Source: an uncultured Clostridium sp.
GTDB lineage: Bacteria; Bacillota; Clostridia; Peptostreptococcales; Peptostreptococcaceae
Assembly: GCA_900539645.1 (NCBI GenBank)
Contig: UQCY01000009.1
Coordinates: 1 to 32,928 of the forward strand
Direction: 5' to 3'
DNA: 32,928 nucleotides
Numbering within the stretch: position 1 is the stretch's first letter; each line of letters opens with the position of its first letter. Made by a program: the position numbers and the translations under genes. The notes beneath the pieces were generated by a model that was not told the origin of the DNA, did no database searches, and saw only the letters and a list, made by a program, of their open reading frames with translations. This document shows, piece by piece, positions 16,877 through 24,711 of this stretch.

Positions 16877-18490
16877 TTAGTATATAACCTCTATCAATTT
16901 TTCATACAACTCAGTGTTATCATACACCCCATCAAACTCACTTGCTCCAACCCCCTCTGCAAACACCGCCATTGGAGCTGCTGTATGTGAAAACGAAGTA
17001 AATCCTACTCCACTCTTTTGAGCAAGTATTCTCGCAGCTTCCACAGTTATAGGTTCATGGCTTCCGTACAACATACTCTCTTCTTTAGTCCTATTTTTTC
17101 TATTTTCAAGAGTCAAATCATAAGCCTTTTTTAACCTTTCATATTCAAATTTACTAAGTTCCAAACTATTTTCGTCTGAATGTTTGTGATCGTCATCAGA
17201 ATCCTCTTTTGCTTTTTCTTCTTTAAATACTAAAGGCTTCTTAAGTCCAAAAACATACTCTATATCTTTTAGTACTTCTCTAAAATCTGTCTTTTCTTTT
17301 ATATACTTAGAAACATACTCCTCATTAAATCTATCACAAGACATCTTCTGTAATCCTAGATTTTCAAGGTGTGTGTCGTATTCTGAGTTTGAATTTCCTA
17401 TTGCTAGCCCTCCTGTTTCATGGTCACCCGTAACGATAATCAGAGTTTCATCTTTGTGATTATTATAGAATTTAAGCGCTTCATCAACTGCATTGTCTAA
17501 GTCAATAGTTTCATAAAGTGCTGATGCTACATCATTTTTATGACAGACCCAGTCTATTTTTCCACCTTCAATCATCATAAAGAATCCTTTATCTTTTTTA
17601 TCTTTATCATATAAAAAATCTATTCCTTTTTTTACATAATCTGAAAGAGAATCAGACACCTCTTTTCCATTTTCCTGTTCGTATTTTTTGTCTATACTGT
17701 ACTTCATAGCATCTGTTTTGTCCCTATCCTCAGCTATTACCAAATACTTTTCACCATTTGAAGAATTTCCTTTTTTAGAGTTATTTCCCAACTTTTCAAA
17801 TTCTTCCTCACTATCGGCTACAGTATATCCTTTTTCCTCGGCTATTTTTTCAAGGCTTTTCTTATCTCCATTTTCGCCGTTTTTATCCTTAAAATCTCCA
17901 CCTGCAAAATAGTCAAATCCTATATTTAACATCTCCTTGCCTATTTCATAGTATCCTTTTCTAGACTCCCGATGAGCAGAAAATCCAGCAGGTGTAGCGT
18001 GATTTATATTTACAGTTGTCGCAATTCCAACCTTATATCCATCTTTTTTTAACTTATGTGTAATTGTTTCGTACTTTTTCTTTCCGTCTTCGCTTACATT
18101 TATATTTCCGCTCTTAGTTTTTTCACCTGTAGCCATAGCAGTTGCTGTAGATGCCGAATCTGGAATTAGCGAAGTTTTATCTGGATTTTGCATAGTTCCA
18201 TTAGTACTTAGCTTCAATATATTTAAACCAGTATTTTCTGTTTCTTTTAAGTAATAATCTGCTAATTGAAGCTGAGAATAGCTCATTCCATCACCTATGA
18301 ACAAAAATATATACTTTGGTTTCTTTCCATTGTATTCAGTATTAGATGTCGTTATTTCAATGCTTTCCTTTTTATCAATGCTTTTCGCATAGTTATCTTT
18401 TGTTTTTATATTATATCCAAGCGAAAAACTAGCTATCAAAGAAATAACAACAGCCAATATCGGTATTATTTTCCTTTTATTATTTTTCAT
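16877..18490 (-). CDS. Exported alkaline phosphatase (PhoA family)
   Basis: The 537-residue phosphomonoesterase acts outside the membrane. Residues 8-27 form a signal peptide or membrane anchor (KIIPILAVVISLIASFSLGY). Metal and catalytic motifs are present: FIGDGMSYSQ (Asp67), PDSASTATAMATG with nucleophile Ser112, the MMIEGGKIDWVCHKND metal site, VTGDHETGG, and the C-terminal FSHTAAPMAVFAEG histidine. A lysine/glutamate-rich, histidine-containing acidic stretch (KEDSDDDHKHSDEN) is inserted in the C-terminal third. The start has GGAG six bases before ATG. It lies only 26 bp after the sirtuin gene on the same strand, so read-through from that operon is likely. The substrate is unknown. Confidence 0.93.
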   Translation of the reverse strand: MKNNKRKIIPILAVVISLIASFSLGYNIKTKDNYAKSIDKKESIEITTSNTEYNGKKPKYIFLFIGDGMSYSQLQLADYYLKETENTGLNILKLSTNGTMQNPDKTSLIPDSASTATAMATGEKTKSGNINVSEDGKKKYETITHKLKKDGYKVGIATTVNINHATPAGFSAHRESRKGYYEIGKEMLNIGFDYFAGGDFKDKNGENGDKKSLEKIAEEKGYTVADSEEEFEKLGNNSKKGNSSNGEKYLVIAEDRDKTDAMKYSIDKKYEQENGKEVSDSLSDYVKKGIDFLYDKDKKDKGFFMMIEGGKIDWVCHKNDVASALYETIDLDNAVDEALKFYNNHKDETLIIVTGDHETGGLAIGNSNSEYDTHLENLGLQKMSCDRFNEEYVSKYIKEKTDFREVLKDIEYVFGLKKPLVFKEEKAKEDSDDDHKHSDENSLELSKFEYERLKKAYDLTLENRKNRTKEESMLYGSHEPITVEAARILAQKSGVGFTSFSHTAAPMAVFAEGVGASEFDGVYDNTELYEKLIEVIY

Positions 18491-18516
18491 AATTCACTCC
18501 AAAAATTATTTTGTAG

Positions 18517-19389
18517 CTATTTTTTTATATCTGTCAGTACTTTTCCTATATCATCATTTATACACATAGACCTATCTGCTATTTTCTCTGGTATATATGT
18601 AGAATCAAGGCTTATTGATATATACTTTGCATTTTCTCCATTCTTCACCATTCTCCAAAATGGATATTTTATTATACCTGGAGTATTCAAGCCTACTCCC
18701 AATTCTAAAAACAATATTTTTTTATCTAGGTTATTCTCTAAAAATTTTACATATCTATCTTTAGCCTTATGCCATCCTTCATCCTCGACAAATTTATCAT
18801 CTGCTCTTAGATTCATAGTCATTTTGGCGCCACAGTTTGGACATATAGGTACGAGCTCTGAAGGTATCTTCATATCTTTTTGCTGCTCTACCATTTTCTT
18901 TACTATATCCTCATTGTCAAAAGTCTTTTGACAACATGGGACACTACACTGAAATAGTCCATAATCTCCTTGAGTGTAGAATAATCTCGATTTATCAAAT
19001 CCTGCCTTTTGAAACATATGATCCACATTTGTAGTGATTACAAAGTAGTTTTTATCTTTTACTAGTTCGTACAGATTTTTATATGTTCCATTGTCTACAT
19101 CTTCGTACCTATTTATGTTTATGTATCTCGACCAATATGCCCAGTATATTTCATCAGATTCAAATGGGTAAAATCCTCCACTGTACATATCTTCAAATCC
19201 ATATCTTTCTCTAAAATCAGAAAAATATTTTTCAAATCTATCTCCATCGTACTTTGCTCCTGCTGATGTTGAAAGACCAGCTCCTGCTCCAATTACTATC
19301 GCATCTGCTGAATTTATTTCTTTTTTTATTATTTTAACTTTATCTAAATATGTTTCTGTAAATTCTTTCATCTTCTTCCTTAAAAACAT
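18517..19389 (-). CDS. Class M sirtuin SirTM (protein ADP-ribosyltransferase)
   Basis: SirTM enzymes use NAD+ to ADP-ribosylate a target protein rather than deacetylating it. This 290-residue protein has the sirtuin NAD motif IGAGAGLSTSAG (residues 33-44), VITTNVDHMFQKAG (Asn121, Asp123) and YTQGDYGLFQC. Gln140 stands where classical sirtuins have the catalytic histidine, a mark of SirTM. Zinc cysteines are near 148-153 and in CPNC (183-186). The ATG at 19389 has GAGGTGA six bases upstream, but overlaps the macrodomain gene by 50 bp; a second ATG at 19371 also has a purine-rich Shine-Dalgarno. It pairs with the macrodomain gene, as in streptococci and staphylococci. Confidence 0.9.
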   Translation of the reverse strand: MFLRKKMKEFTETYLDKVKIIKKEINSADAIVIGAGAGLSTSAGAKYDGDRFEKYFSDFRERYGFEDMYSGGFYPFESDEIYWAYWSRYININRYEDVDNGTYKNLYELVKDKNYFVITTNVDHMFQKAGFDKSRLFYTQGDYGLFQCSVPCCQKTFDNEDIVKKMVEQQKDMKIPSELVPICPNCGAKMTMNLRADDKFVEDEGWHKAKDRYVKFLENNLDKKILFLELGVGLNTPGIIKYPFWRMVKNGENAKYISISLDSTYIPEKIADRSMCINDDIGKVLTDIKK

Positions 19390-20167
19390 TGAATATCACC
19401 TCAATATCGTTATCCTTTAGAAATTCTCTAACTGTTTCAACAGCTATCTCTGCTGCTTTTTCATTAGGAAATCTAAATTCTCCTGTTGATATACAACAAA
19501 ATGCTATTGATTTTAAACCATTTCCTACAGCTAGCTCTAAGCAAGATTTATAGCATGATTTAAGTAGTTCACACTCTCTTTTTGTAAGTTCTCCATATAC
19601 TATTGGCCCAACTGTGTGAATTATATTTCTTGCAGGAAGGTTAAATCCTGGAGTTATTTTGGCCTTTCCTGTTTCCTCTTCATGTCCTTGATTTTTCATC
19701 ATTTCATTGCAGTATATTCTAAGCTGTACTCCAGCAAATGTATGAATTGCATTATCTATACACTTGTGGTTTGGGATAAAGCATCCTAACATCTGAGAAT
19801 TCGCAGCATTTACAATGGCATCTGCTTTAATTCTCGTGATATCACCTCTCCAAATGTATATCCCCTTTTCGAGTTTTTCCATATCTTTTAATTCTACAAA
19901 ACCTTTTTTTCTAGTTTCCTCTTGTAAATACTCATCTTGCACCGATAAAAATTCTCCGTCTATTTTATCTGGCATCCTAGTATTAAAAAGCGCCCTCAAT
20001 ATTCTTTTTTGAGCTTCTTCATTTTTCAACCAATCTTTCTTTTTTCTTTCTATATTGTAATAGGCTATTAGTGCTTTTCCATCGCTTTCATTTTTTCTCT
20101 CATCCAGTAATCTTTCTATTAAATATATTCTTCTTTCTACTTGATTTGATTCATTTTGAAATTCCAT
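19340..20167 (-). CDS. Zinc-dependent macrodomain ADP-ribosyl hydrolase
   Basis: The 275-residue protein is predicted to remove ADP-ribose placed by its SirTM partner. An alpha-helical N-terminal part of about 100 residues precedes the macrodomain, which starts at IWRGDITRIKADAIVNAANS (residues 105-124). MLGCFIPNHKCIDNAIHTF supplies the candidate zinc ligands Cys129, His134 and Cys136, the hallmark of the SirTM-linked class. NIIHTVGPIVYGE and ISTGEFRFPNEKAAEIAVE complete the fold. The gene follows the flavin/ferredoxin gene by 24 bp, has AAGGCGGTGG before ATG, and overlaps the sirtuin gene. Family assignment is strong; the modified substrate is not identified here. Confidence 0.9.
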   Translation of the reverse strand: MEFQNESNQVERRIYLIERLLDERKNESDGKALIAYYNIERKKKDWLKNEEAQKRILRALFNTRMPDKIDGEFLSVQDEYLQEETRKKGFVELKDMEKLEKGIYIWRGDITRIKADAIVNAANSQMLGCFIPNHKCIDNAIHTFAGVQLRIYCNEMMKNQGHEEETGKAKITPGFNLPARNIIHTVGPIVYGELTKRECELLKSCYKSCLELAVGNGLKSIAFCCISTGEFRFPNEKAAEIAVETVREFLKDNDIEVIFNVFKEEDERIYRNIFR

Positions 20168-20191
20168 AAGACCACCGCCTTTTATTTTCTA

Positions 20192-20827
20192 TTAAATCCG
20201 TTTTAATATCGCCTCAACAGGACATACTTGTGCACAGTTTCCACAGTTTAAGCAGCTCTCGTGATTAATTTTCACTTGATGCCAGTTTTTCTTATCCTCA
20301 ACTATACAATTCTGTGGACATACTTCCTTACATCTTCCACAGTTTATACACTTATCTGTGACAAAATATCCTTTTTTCTCTTTCTTTTCCCCTCCAAATG
20401 AAAACTCAATTCTCTTAATAGGTCTTACACTTAAATCAAAGAACTCTCCGTTTCCTTTGTATAATTTAAAAACAGTTAAATTTAATCTAGATTTTTCTGT
20501 AGGATATATCTTATTCATATACTCGTTTTTTGAGAATAGGTATCCTATTTTTTCTGATCCAAGTTCTTTTACTGTTCCTTTTATTGTTATTGAAATAGTT
20601 TCTAATGTTGAATTCCCCTTCATCGCTGTTAATGATATATTGTTATTATTACTTAGCCTTTTATATAATCCTTTTCCTTTTGATGTTAAAAAATATACCC
20701 CTTCATCATCGTAATCCATTATATCTACCGCACATGTCACTGGTAAATTATTTTCATCTATTGTAGCTATTACAGATGTATGTATTTCATCTACTAGACA
20801 ACTAAAAATTTCTGTTAATAATTTCAT
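20192..20827 (-). CDS. FMN-binding split-barrel / 2[4Fe-4S] ferredoxin fusion
   Basis: The 211-residue cytoplasmic protein has two parts. Residues 1-145 resemble the pyridoxamine 5'-phosphate oxidase-like flavin split barrel (SVIATIDENNLPVTCAVDIM, GVYFLTSKGKGLYKRLSNNN, TIKGTVKEL). Residues 155-211 are a bacterial ferredoxin domain with CINCGRCKEVCP (Cys160, 163, 166, 170) and CLNCGNCAQVCP (Cys192, 195, 198, 202), enough for two [4Fe-4S] clusters. Such fusions are probable flavin oxidoreductases; the substrate is unknown. The start has AGGTGGG before ATG. It is the first gene of the run leading to the macrodomain, sirtuin and phosphatase genes. Confidence 0.85.
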   Translation of the reverse strand: MKLLTEIFSCLVDEIHTSVIATIDENNLPVTCAVDIMDYDDEGVYFLTSKGKGLYKRLSNNNNISLTAMKGNSTLETISITIKGTVKELGSEKIGYLFSKNEYMNKIYPTEKSRLNLTVFKLYKGNGEFFDLSVRPIKRIEFSFGGEKKEKKGYFVTDKCINCGRCKEVCPQNCIVEDKKNWHQVKINHESCLNCGNCAQVCPVEAILKRI

Positions 20828-20878
20828 ATTTATCCCACCTTTTGTTTATTTAGATAAATATATTATATAATATATAGA

Positions 20879-20908
20879 AAAAAATCTCCTCTTTATAGGA
20901 GATTTTTT
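20879..20908. terminator. Bidirectional terminator upstream of the flavin/ferredoxin gene
   Basis: A perfect 11-bp stem (AAAAAATCTCC / GGAGATTTTTT) with an 8-base loop has a T-run on either strand. It lies just upstream of the minus-strand operon, whose AT-rich promoter region includes the palindrome ATATATTATATAATATAT, and probably blocks read-through from the remnant gene region. Confidence 0.8.
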
Positions 20909-20942
20909 AATCATTATTAATAAAATTATATATACTTTCTGT

Positions 20943-21278
20943 TATTATAATTTTGCTTCATATGGAGGGTTTCCAGAAAAATCTGATTTGATTGTTTTTA
21001 TGAGTTTTAATAGGTTTAACTGTCTATTTAGAGCATTTAAAAGATTATTTGAAAATAGAGGAAAAACTAGAGAGTCTATGGCAGATAACTGCGTAGAGAA
21101 AGTTGATTTTGAATTTATTAAGTGGATTTTATTTGACTCTAGAAAAAAATCCCAGACAGATAATTATAAATACGCATTGGAAAAATACAGCGATAAAGTT
21201 GTAGTTATAAGAAACCAAAAAGAATACGACGATTTTATAGATAATTTTAAAAGTAAATATCAAGTTTTTAAACTCTAA
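20943..21278 (+). pseudogene. 5'-truncated FlaR-like (DNA topology modulation) P-loop kinase remnant
   Basis: The reading frame encodes roughly the C-terminal half of an adenylate-kinase-like protein annotated in Firmicutes as DNA topology modulation protein FlaR. Recognisable pieces are LIVFMSFNRFNCLFRAFKRL, NRGKTRESMADNCVEKVDFE, FIKWILFDSRKK and KVVVIRNQKEYDDF. The N-terminal P-loop and the DGNY region expected upstream are absent. The frame upstream of about 20950 encodes unrelated hydrophobic residues and runs into a terminator hairpin. The best start would be a TTG at 20988 without a proper Shine-Dalgarno. I interpret it as a decayed fragment on the plus strand; the family call is from memory of the motif. 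Confidence 0.65.
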
Positions 21279-21312
21279 AAGGGACTGTTGTATATTTCAT
21301 ATCAGTCCCTTT
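21278..21312. terminator. Terminator of the ribokinase gene
   Basis: AAAGGGACTG and CAGTCCCTTT form a perfect 10-bp stem with a 15-base loop, 16 bp downstream of the ribokinase stop. Short T-runs flank it on both strands, so it may also terminate plus-strand transcription across the remnant gene. Confidence 0.8.
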
Positions 21313-21328
21313 CTTATTTTCTATAATC

Positions 21329-22231
21329 TTATTGTATTTCATCTCTTGATGGAATTGAAGTTTGTGCGCCTTTTCTAGAAACTGTAATAGCAGCTGCACT
21401 CTGCCCAAAGTTGATAGCTTCTTCTATGCTCTTTCCTTCATTTAGTCCAATCACTAGCCCCGCAGTAAATGTATCTCCTGCTGCTGTTGTATCGACAACA
21501 GTAGTCTTTTTACAATCAAAGTTTTTTATATTTTCTCCATCATATGCTATTGCTCCATCTCCACCAAGTGTTGATATTACAAAATCTGCACCTGTTTTCT
21601 GAAGCTCTATAGCAGCTTTTTTGTATTCTTCAATATTGTTTAATTTTTTTCCAGTTAGTGTAGCTAATTCTAGTTCATTTGGTTTTATAATATAGCATCC
21701 TCTCCAAAGGTTTGTGTCTGGATTTTTTATCGCTGGTGCTGGATCTATTATCACTTTCTTTCCTTTTGATATTGCTATATCTTTTACATATTTCACAGTA
21801 TCTATCGGAACTTCAAGCTGCATAACAACATACTCTGCATCGTCAATTAACTCCATATTTCTGTCAATCATATCTCTATCTACAACCGCATTTGCACCAG
21901 ATATTACAGTTATGCAGTTTTGACCATTATCGTCTACATATATGTACGCTTGACCTGTGACATTGTCATTTACAATTTCTATTCCGCTTGTGTCTACATT
22001 TACACTTTTTAGATTGTTTAATAAAATCTGCCCTGCATCATCGTCACCAACTGCTCCAATCATTGCGACATCTCCACCTAGTTTTCCTATTGCGTATGCT
22101 TGGTTTGCACCTTTTCCACCAGGTATTTTTTTAAGGCTTTTTCCAAAAATTGTTTCACCTGCTTTTGGCATATTTTCTACTTCTATTACATAATCTAGGT
22201 TAAGACTTCCAACTACTAGTATTTTGCTCAT
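21329..22231 (-). CDS. rbsK: Ribokinase (PfkB family)
   Basis: The product is about 300 residues and phosphorylates ribose, feeding it into the pentose phosphate pathway. The N-terminus MSKILVVGSLNLDYVIEVEN and the PGGKGANQAYAIGKLGG motif (first PfkB signature) are typical of RbsK. The C-terminal VVDTTAAGDTFTAGL holds the catalytic aspartate and anion hole. A GTG at 22240 is in frame, but AAGGG eight bases before the ATG at 22231 sets the start. A TATAAT lies on the minus strand at 22273-22268. No ribose transporter, mutarotase or regulator is adjacent, so sugar specificity could be another pentose. It is separated from the bai locus by a terminator. Confidence 0.92.
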   Translation of the reverse strand: MSKILVVGSLNLDYVIEVENMPKAGETIFGKSLKKIPGGKGANQAYAIGKLGGDVAMIGAVGDDDAGQILLNNLKSVNVDTSGIEIVNDNVTGQAYIYVDDNGQNCITVISGANAVVDRDMIDRNMELIDDAEYVVMQLEVPIDTVKYVKDIAISKGKKVIIDPAPAIKNPDTNLWRGCYIIKPNELELATLTGKKLNNIEEYKKAAIELQKTGADFVISTLGGDGAIAYDGENIKNFDCKKTTVVDTTAAGDTFTAGLVIGLNEGKSIEEAINFGQSAAAITVSRKGAQTSIPSRDEIQ

Positions 22232-22307
22232 TAGTATCACCCTTTTCCTTTTATATTCTTCCTTTTTATTATAATATATAATCTCTGAAAATATTGATTT
22301 TAGGCAA

Positions 22308-22341
22308 TAAAAAAGAGATACCTCACTTGAGATATCCCTTT
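22308..22341 (-). terminator. Terminator after baiH
   Basis: On the minus strand an imperfect 13-bp stem (AAAGGGATATCTC / GAGGTATCTCTTT, with two G-U type pairs) and a 4-base loop is followed by a T-run. It starts 24 bp after the baiH stop and closes the bai locus. Confidence 0.85.
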
Positions 22342-22365
22342 ATTTTGGCTATATTATTTTGAATT

Positions 22366-24351
22366 TTATAAGCTGTATGCTGCTTCGAAAGCTTCCCACA
22401 TTGCAAAGCTTGCCTGTCTAGCTCTCTTAGCATCCCCAACAACGTGTACTTCTGGAACAAATTCTTTTATCTGTTCAGATATTGGATCGTAGTTTCTAGA
22501 ACCAAGTCCGAATAGTATGTAGTCGAATCCTCTTAACCATTCTTCTGTACCGTCAGCTCTCTGAACTTTAACGTCGTGGTCAGTTACTTCTAATATTTTA
22601 GTATTTACATTTATATGAACACCTTTGTTTTTAAGTTTTCTTATTAATGGAGTTCTATTTGGAGCACATACTCCTGTTAATAACTGTGGTAACATTTCTA
22701 CTAATGTAACATCTATGTCACCGATACTAGCATCAAATCCTCTAGTGAATGCGTTTGGTCTAGCGTTTTCTAATACTGTTTCTGCAGTTTCACAAGCAAC
22801 AGCTCCTCCACCTAGTACACAAACTTTTCCTTTTGGTATAACGAATTTACCTCTTAAGAAGTCATGAGCTGTAAGGATTGGATAATCTTTAGTTCCTTTT
22901 ATTGGTGGAACTAGTGGCTTAGCACCTGTTGCAACTATAACTGCTTCTGGAGCGAATTCTTTTATGTTTTCTACTGTAGCTTCTTTTCCGAATACCATTT
23001 TTACACCAGCTTTTTTAGCTCTGTAGTTTAAGTGAGATAACCATTTAGTCATTTCCTGTTTACCTGGAGCTACTACAGCTAAGTTTAACTGTCCACCTAT
23101 CTGGTTGTCAGCTTCCCAAAGTGTTACATCATGTCCTCTTTCAGCTGCTGTAACTGCTGCCATCATACCACCAGGTCCAGCACCTACAACTAAAACTTTT
23201 TTAGATTTTTCAGCTGGAACTTCTGGATAATCATATTCAAATCCAACTCTTGGGTTTATATGGCAACGACACTGTGGTCTATCTGCAGTACGGCTTATAC
23301 AGCTTCCTCCGCAGCTTGCACATGGAGTTATTTCATCAAATAAGTTTTCTTTTGCTTTGTTACATAAGTCTGGATCTGCTAATAATGGTCTACCTATTGA
23401 TACCCCATCAACTAGTCCTCTTTCAACTATTTCAGCAGCGTATCTTATGTCATTTATTTTACCAACAGCGTAAACTGGAACATCTACAACTTTTTTGATT
23501 TCAGATGCTTCGTGTACGTTTACACCTATGCTTTTGTTCTGACTTGGTATTATGTATTCTAATCCTTCGTACTGAGTACCACCAGAAACTTCAAACATAT
23601 TTACACCAGCTTCAACAAATTTTGGAGCTAAGTATAACATATCTTCTAAAGAGTTTCCTCCTATCATTCTTTCATCTCCAGATATTCTAAGCATTATTGG
23701 GAAATCAGGACTTACATTTCTACGAACTTCTTCTATCATTTCTATTACAAATCTTGCTCTATTGTCTAGACATCCGCCGTATTCATCCATTCTTTTGTTT
23801 CTTAATGGAGATAAGAATGAACCTGGTAGCATGTAAGCATGTGCACAGTGTAATCCTATACCACCACATCCTGCTTCTTCAACTCTTCTAGCAGCCTGTC
23901 CAAACTGTTTTATTATTTCATGTATTTCATCTACACTTATAGCACGGCTCACATGGCAGTTAGCGTTTGTATTAACTGATGGTCCAAGTGGTGCTATGTG
24001 TCTGTATCCGCATATTGATTCTGGTCCTGGATGTATAACCTGAGGTATTAATGTACTTCCTGCTTCTCTAACTCTTGTTGCAAATTCTCTGAACTGAGGA
24101 ACTAGATCATCAGAATCTAAAGCAGTTGTGTTACCCATGTATTTATATTTACTATCTATTGTTACCGCGTCTATTGTTACATATCCTGTTCCACCTTCAG
24201 CTCTACGAACAAATATATCTGCTAATCTTTTTGGAACTGTTCCATCAGCAGCTTCGTAGTCCATACTCATTGGTGCCATACCAACTCTGTTGTTTAATGT
24301 TAATGATCCTATTGTTAAAGGTGAGAATAGTTTAGAATTTTTCATATCCAT
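22366..24351 (-). CDS. baiH: BaiH, NADH:flavin oxidoreductase of bile acid 7-dehydroxylation
   Basis: BaiH is an Old Yellow Enzyme-type flavin/Fe-S oxidoreductase (2,4-dienoyl-CoA reductase family). It acts on delta6 bile acid intermediates in the reductive arm of 7alpha-dehydroxylation. The 661 residues equal the C. scindens length as I remember it. The N-terminal TIM barrel begins MDMKNSKLFSPLTIGSLTLN; HCAHAYMLPGSFLSPLRNKR is the active-site region. CASCGGSCISR with a following CRC gives the iron-sulphur cysteines, and VLVVGAGPGGMMAAVTAAER starts the pyridine-nucleotide domain. A longer reading to 24417 adds a lysine/asparagine-rich stretch; AAAGGA before the ATG at 24351 sets the start. 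A 360-bp gap separates it from baiG. Confidence 0.96.
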   Translation of the reverse strand: MDMKNSKLFSPLTIGSLTLNNRVGMAPMSMDYEAADGTVPKRLADIFVRRAEGGTGYVTIDAVTIDSKYKYMGNTTALDSDDLVPQFREFATRVREAGSTLIPQVIHPGPESICGYRHIAPLGPSVNTNANCHVSRAISVDEIHEIIKQFGQAARRVEEAGCGGIGLHCAHAYMLPGSFLSPLRNKRMDEYGGCLDNRARFVIEMIEEVRRNVSPDFPIMLRISGDERMIGGNSLEDMLYLAPKFVEAGVNMFEVSGGTQYEGLEYIIPSQNKSIGVNVHEASEIKKVVDVPVYAVGKINDIRYAAEIVERGLVDGVSIGRPLLADPDLCNKAKENLFDEITPCASCGGSCISRTADRPQCRCHINPRVGFEYDYPEVPAEKSKKVLVVGAGPGGMMAAVTAAERGHDVTLWEADNQIGGQLNLAVVAPGKQEMTKWLSHLNYRAKKAGVKMVFGKEATVENIKEFAPEAVIVATGAKPLVPPIKGTKDYPILTAHDFLRGKFVIPKGKVCVLGGGAVACETAETVLENARPNAFTRGFDASIGDIDVTLVEMLPQLLTGVCAPNRTPLIRKLKNKGVHINVNTKILEVTDHDVKVQRADGTEEWLRGFDYILFGLGSRNYDPISEQIKEFVPEVHVVGDAKRARQASFAMWEAFEAAYSL

Positions 24352-24711
24352 GATGTTGTTTTTTCCTTTCGAATTTTTTTTATTTTTATTTTTTATTTTA
24401 TTTTTTATATTATGCAAACTTTTTCCTTAGTTTTGGTCAAAGCCCTTTGTCTATATTTATGATAACAAATATTCTTTTCTACCATTGGACAAAAAGTTGT
24501 CGAATACTCGCTAATTTCTTGCACTTTTTGCCTAATAATATATCACTTTTTGAATATCTATTATTATCTACTTTGGGAATATTTCTTTGGTTGACGAGTT
24601 TAATTATCATTTATATAAATTTGATAGTATTTTGTCATTTTTATACTAAAAAAGGGACTCAAGGCCCCTCTTTTAATTGAGTGTTTTTTCAACTCTATTA
24701 TTATTTTTAAA
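24352..24711 (-). other. 360-bp baiG-baiH intergenic region
   Basis: No convincing gene lies here. The 77-codon plus-strand reading frame at 24447-24680 is hydrophobic, lacks a family match I recognise and has no Shine-Dalgarno. The region contains a terminator-like hairpin just after baiG (24648-24674). Nearer baiH it has a TTGACC (24439-24434), an imperfect -35/-10 set and an inverted repeat ATATTT/AAATAT (24453-24472). It may contain a separate baiH promoter, but I cannot define one firmly. Confidence 0.6.
24648..24674 (-). terminator. Terminator-like hairpin after baiG
   Basis: On the minus strand AAAAGAGGG pairs with CCCTTTTTT across a 9-base loop (one G-U pair), followed by a T-run, 38 bp after the baiG stop. 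The stem is only moderately stable, so partial termination with read-through into baiH is plausible. Confidence 0.6.

Noticed and set aside
23250..24335. Several leucine-rich plus-strand reading frames opposite baiH
   Set aside because: They are reverse-strand shadows created by baiH codon usage, without ribosome binding sites.
24352..24417. 22-residue Lys/Asn-rich N-terminal extension of BaiH
   Set aside because: Low-complexity AT-rich sequence; the ATG at 24351 has an AAAGGA and gives the expected 661 residues.
24447..24680. 77-codon plus-strand reading frame in the baiG-baiH gap, hydrophobic
   Set aside because: No Shine-Dalgarno, AT-driven composition and no recognisable family; it also crosses the terminator-like hairpin.
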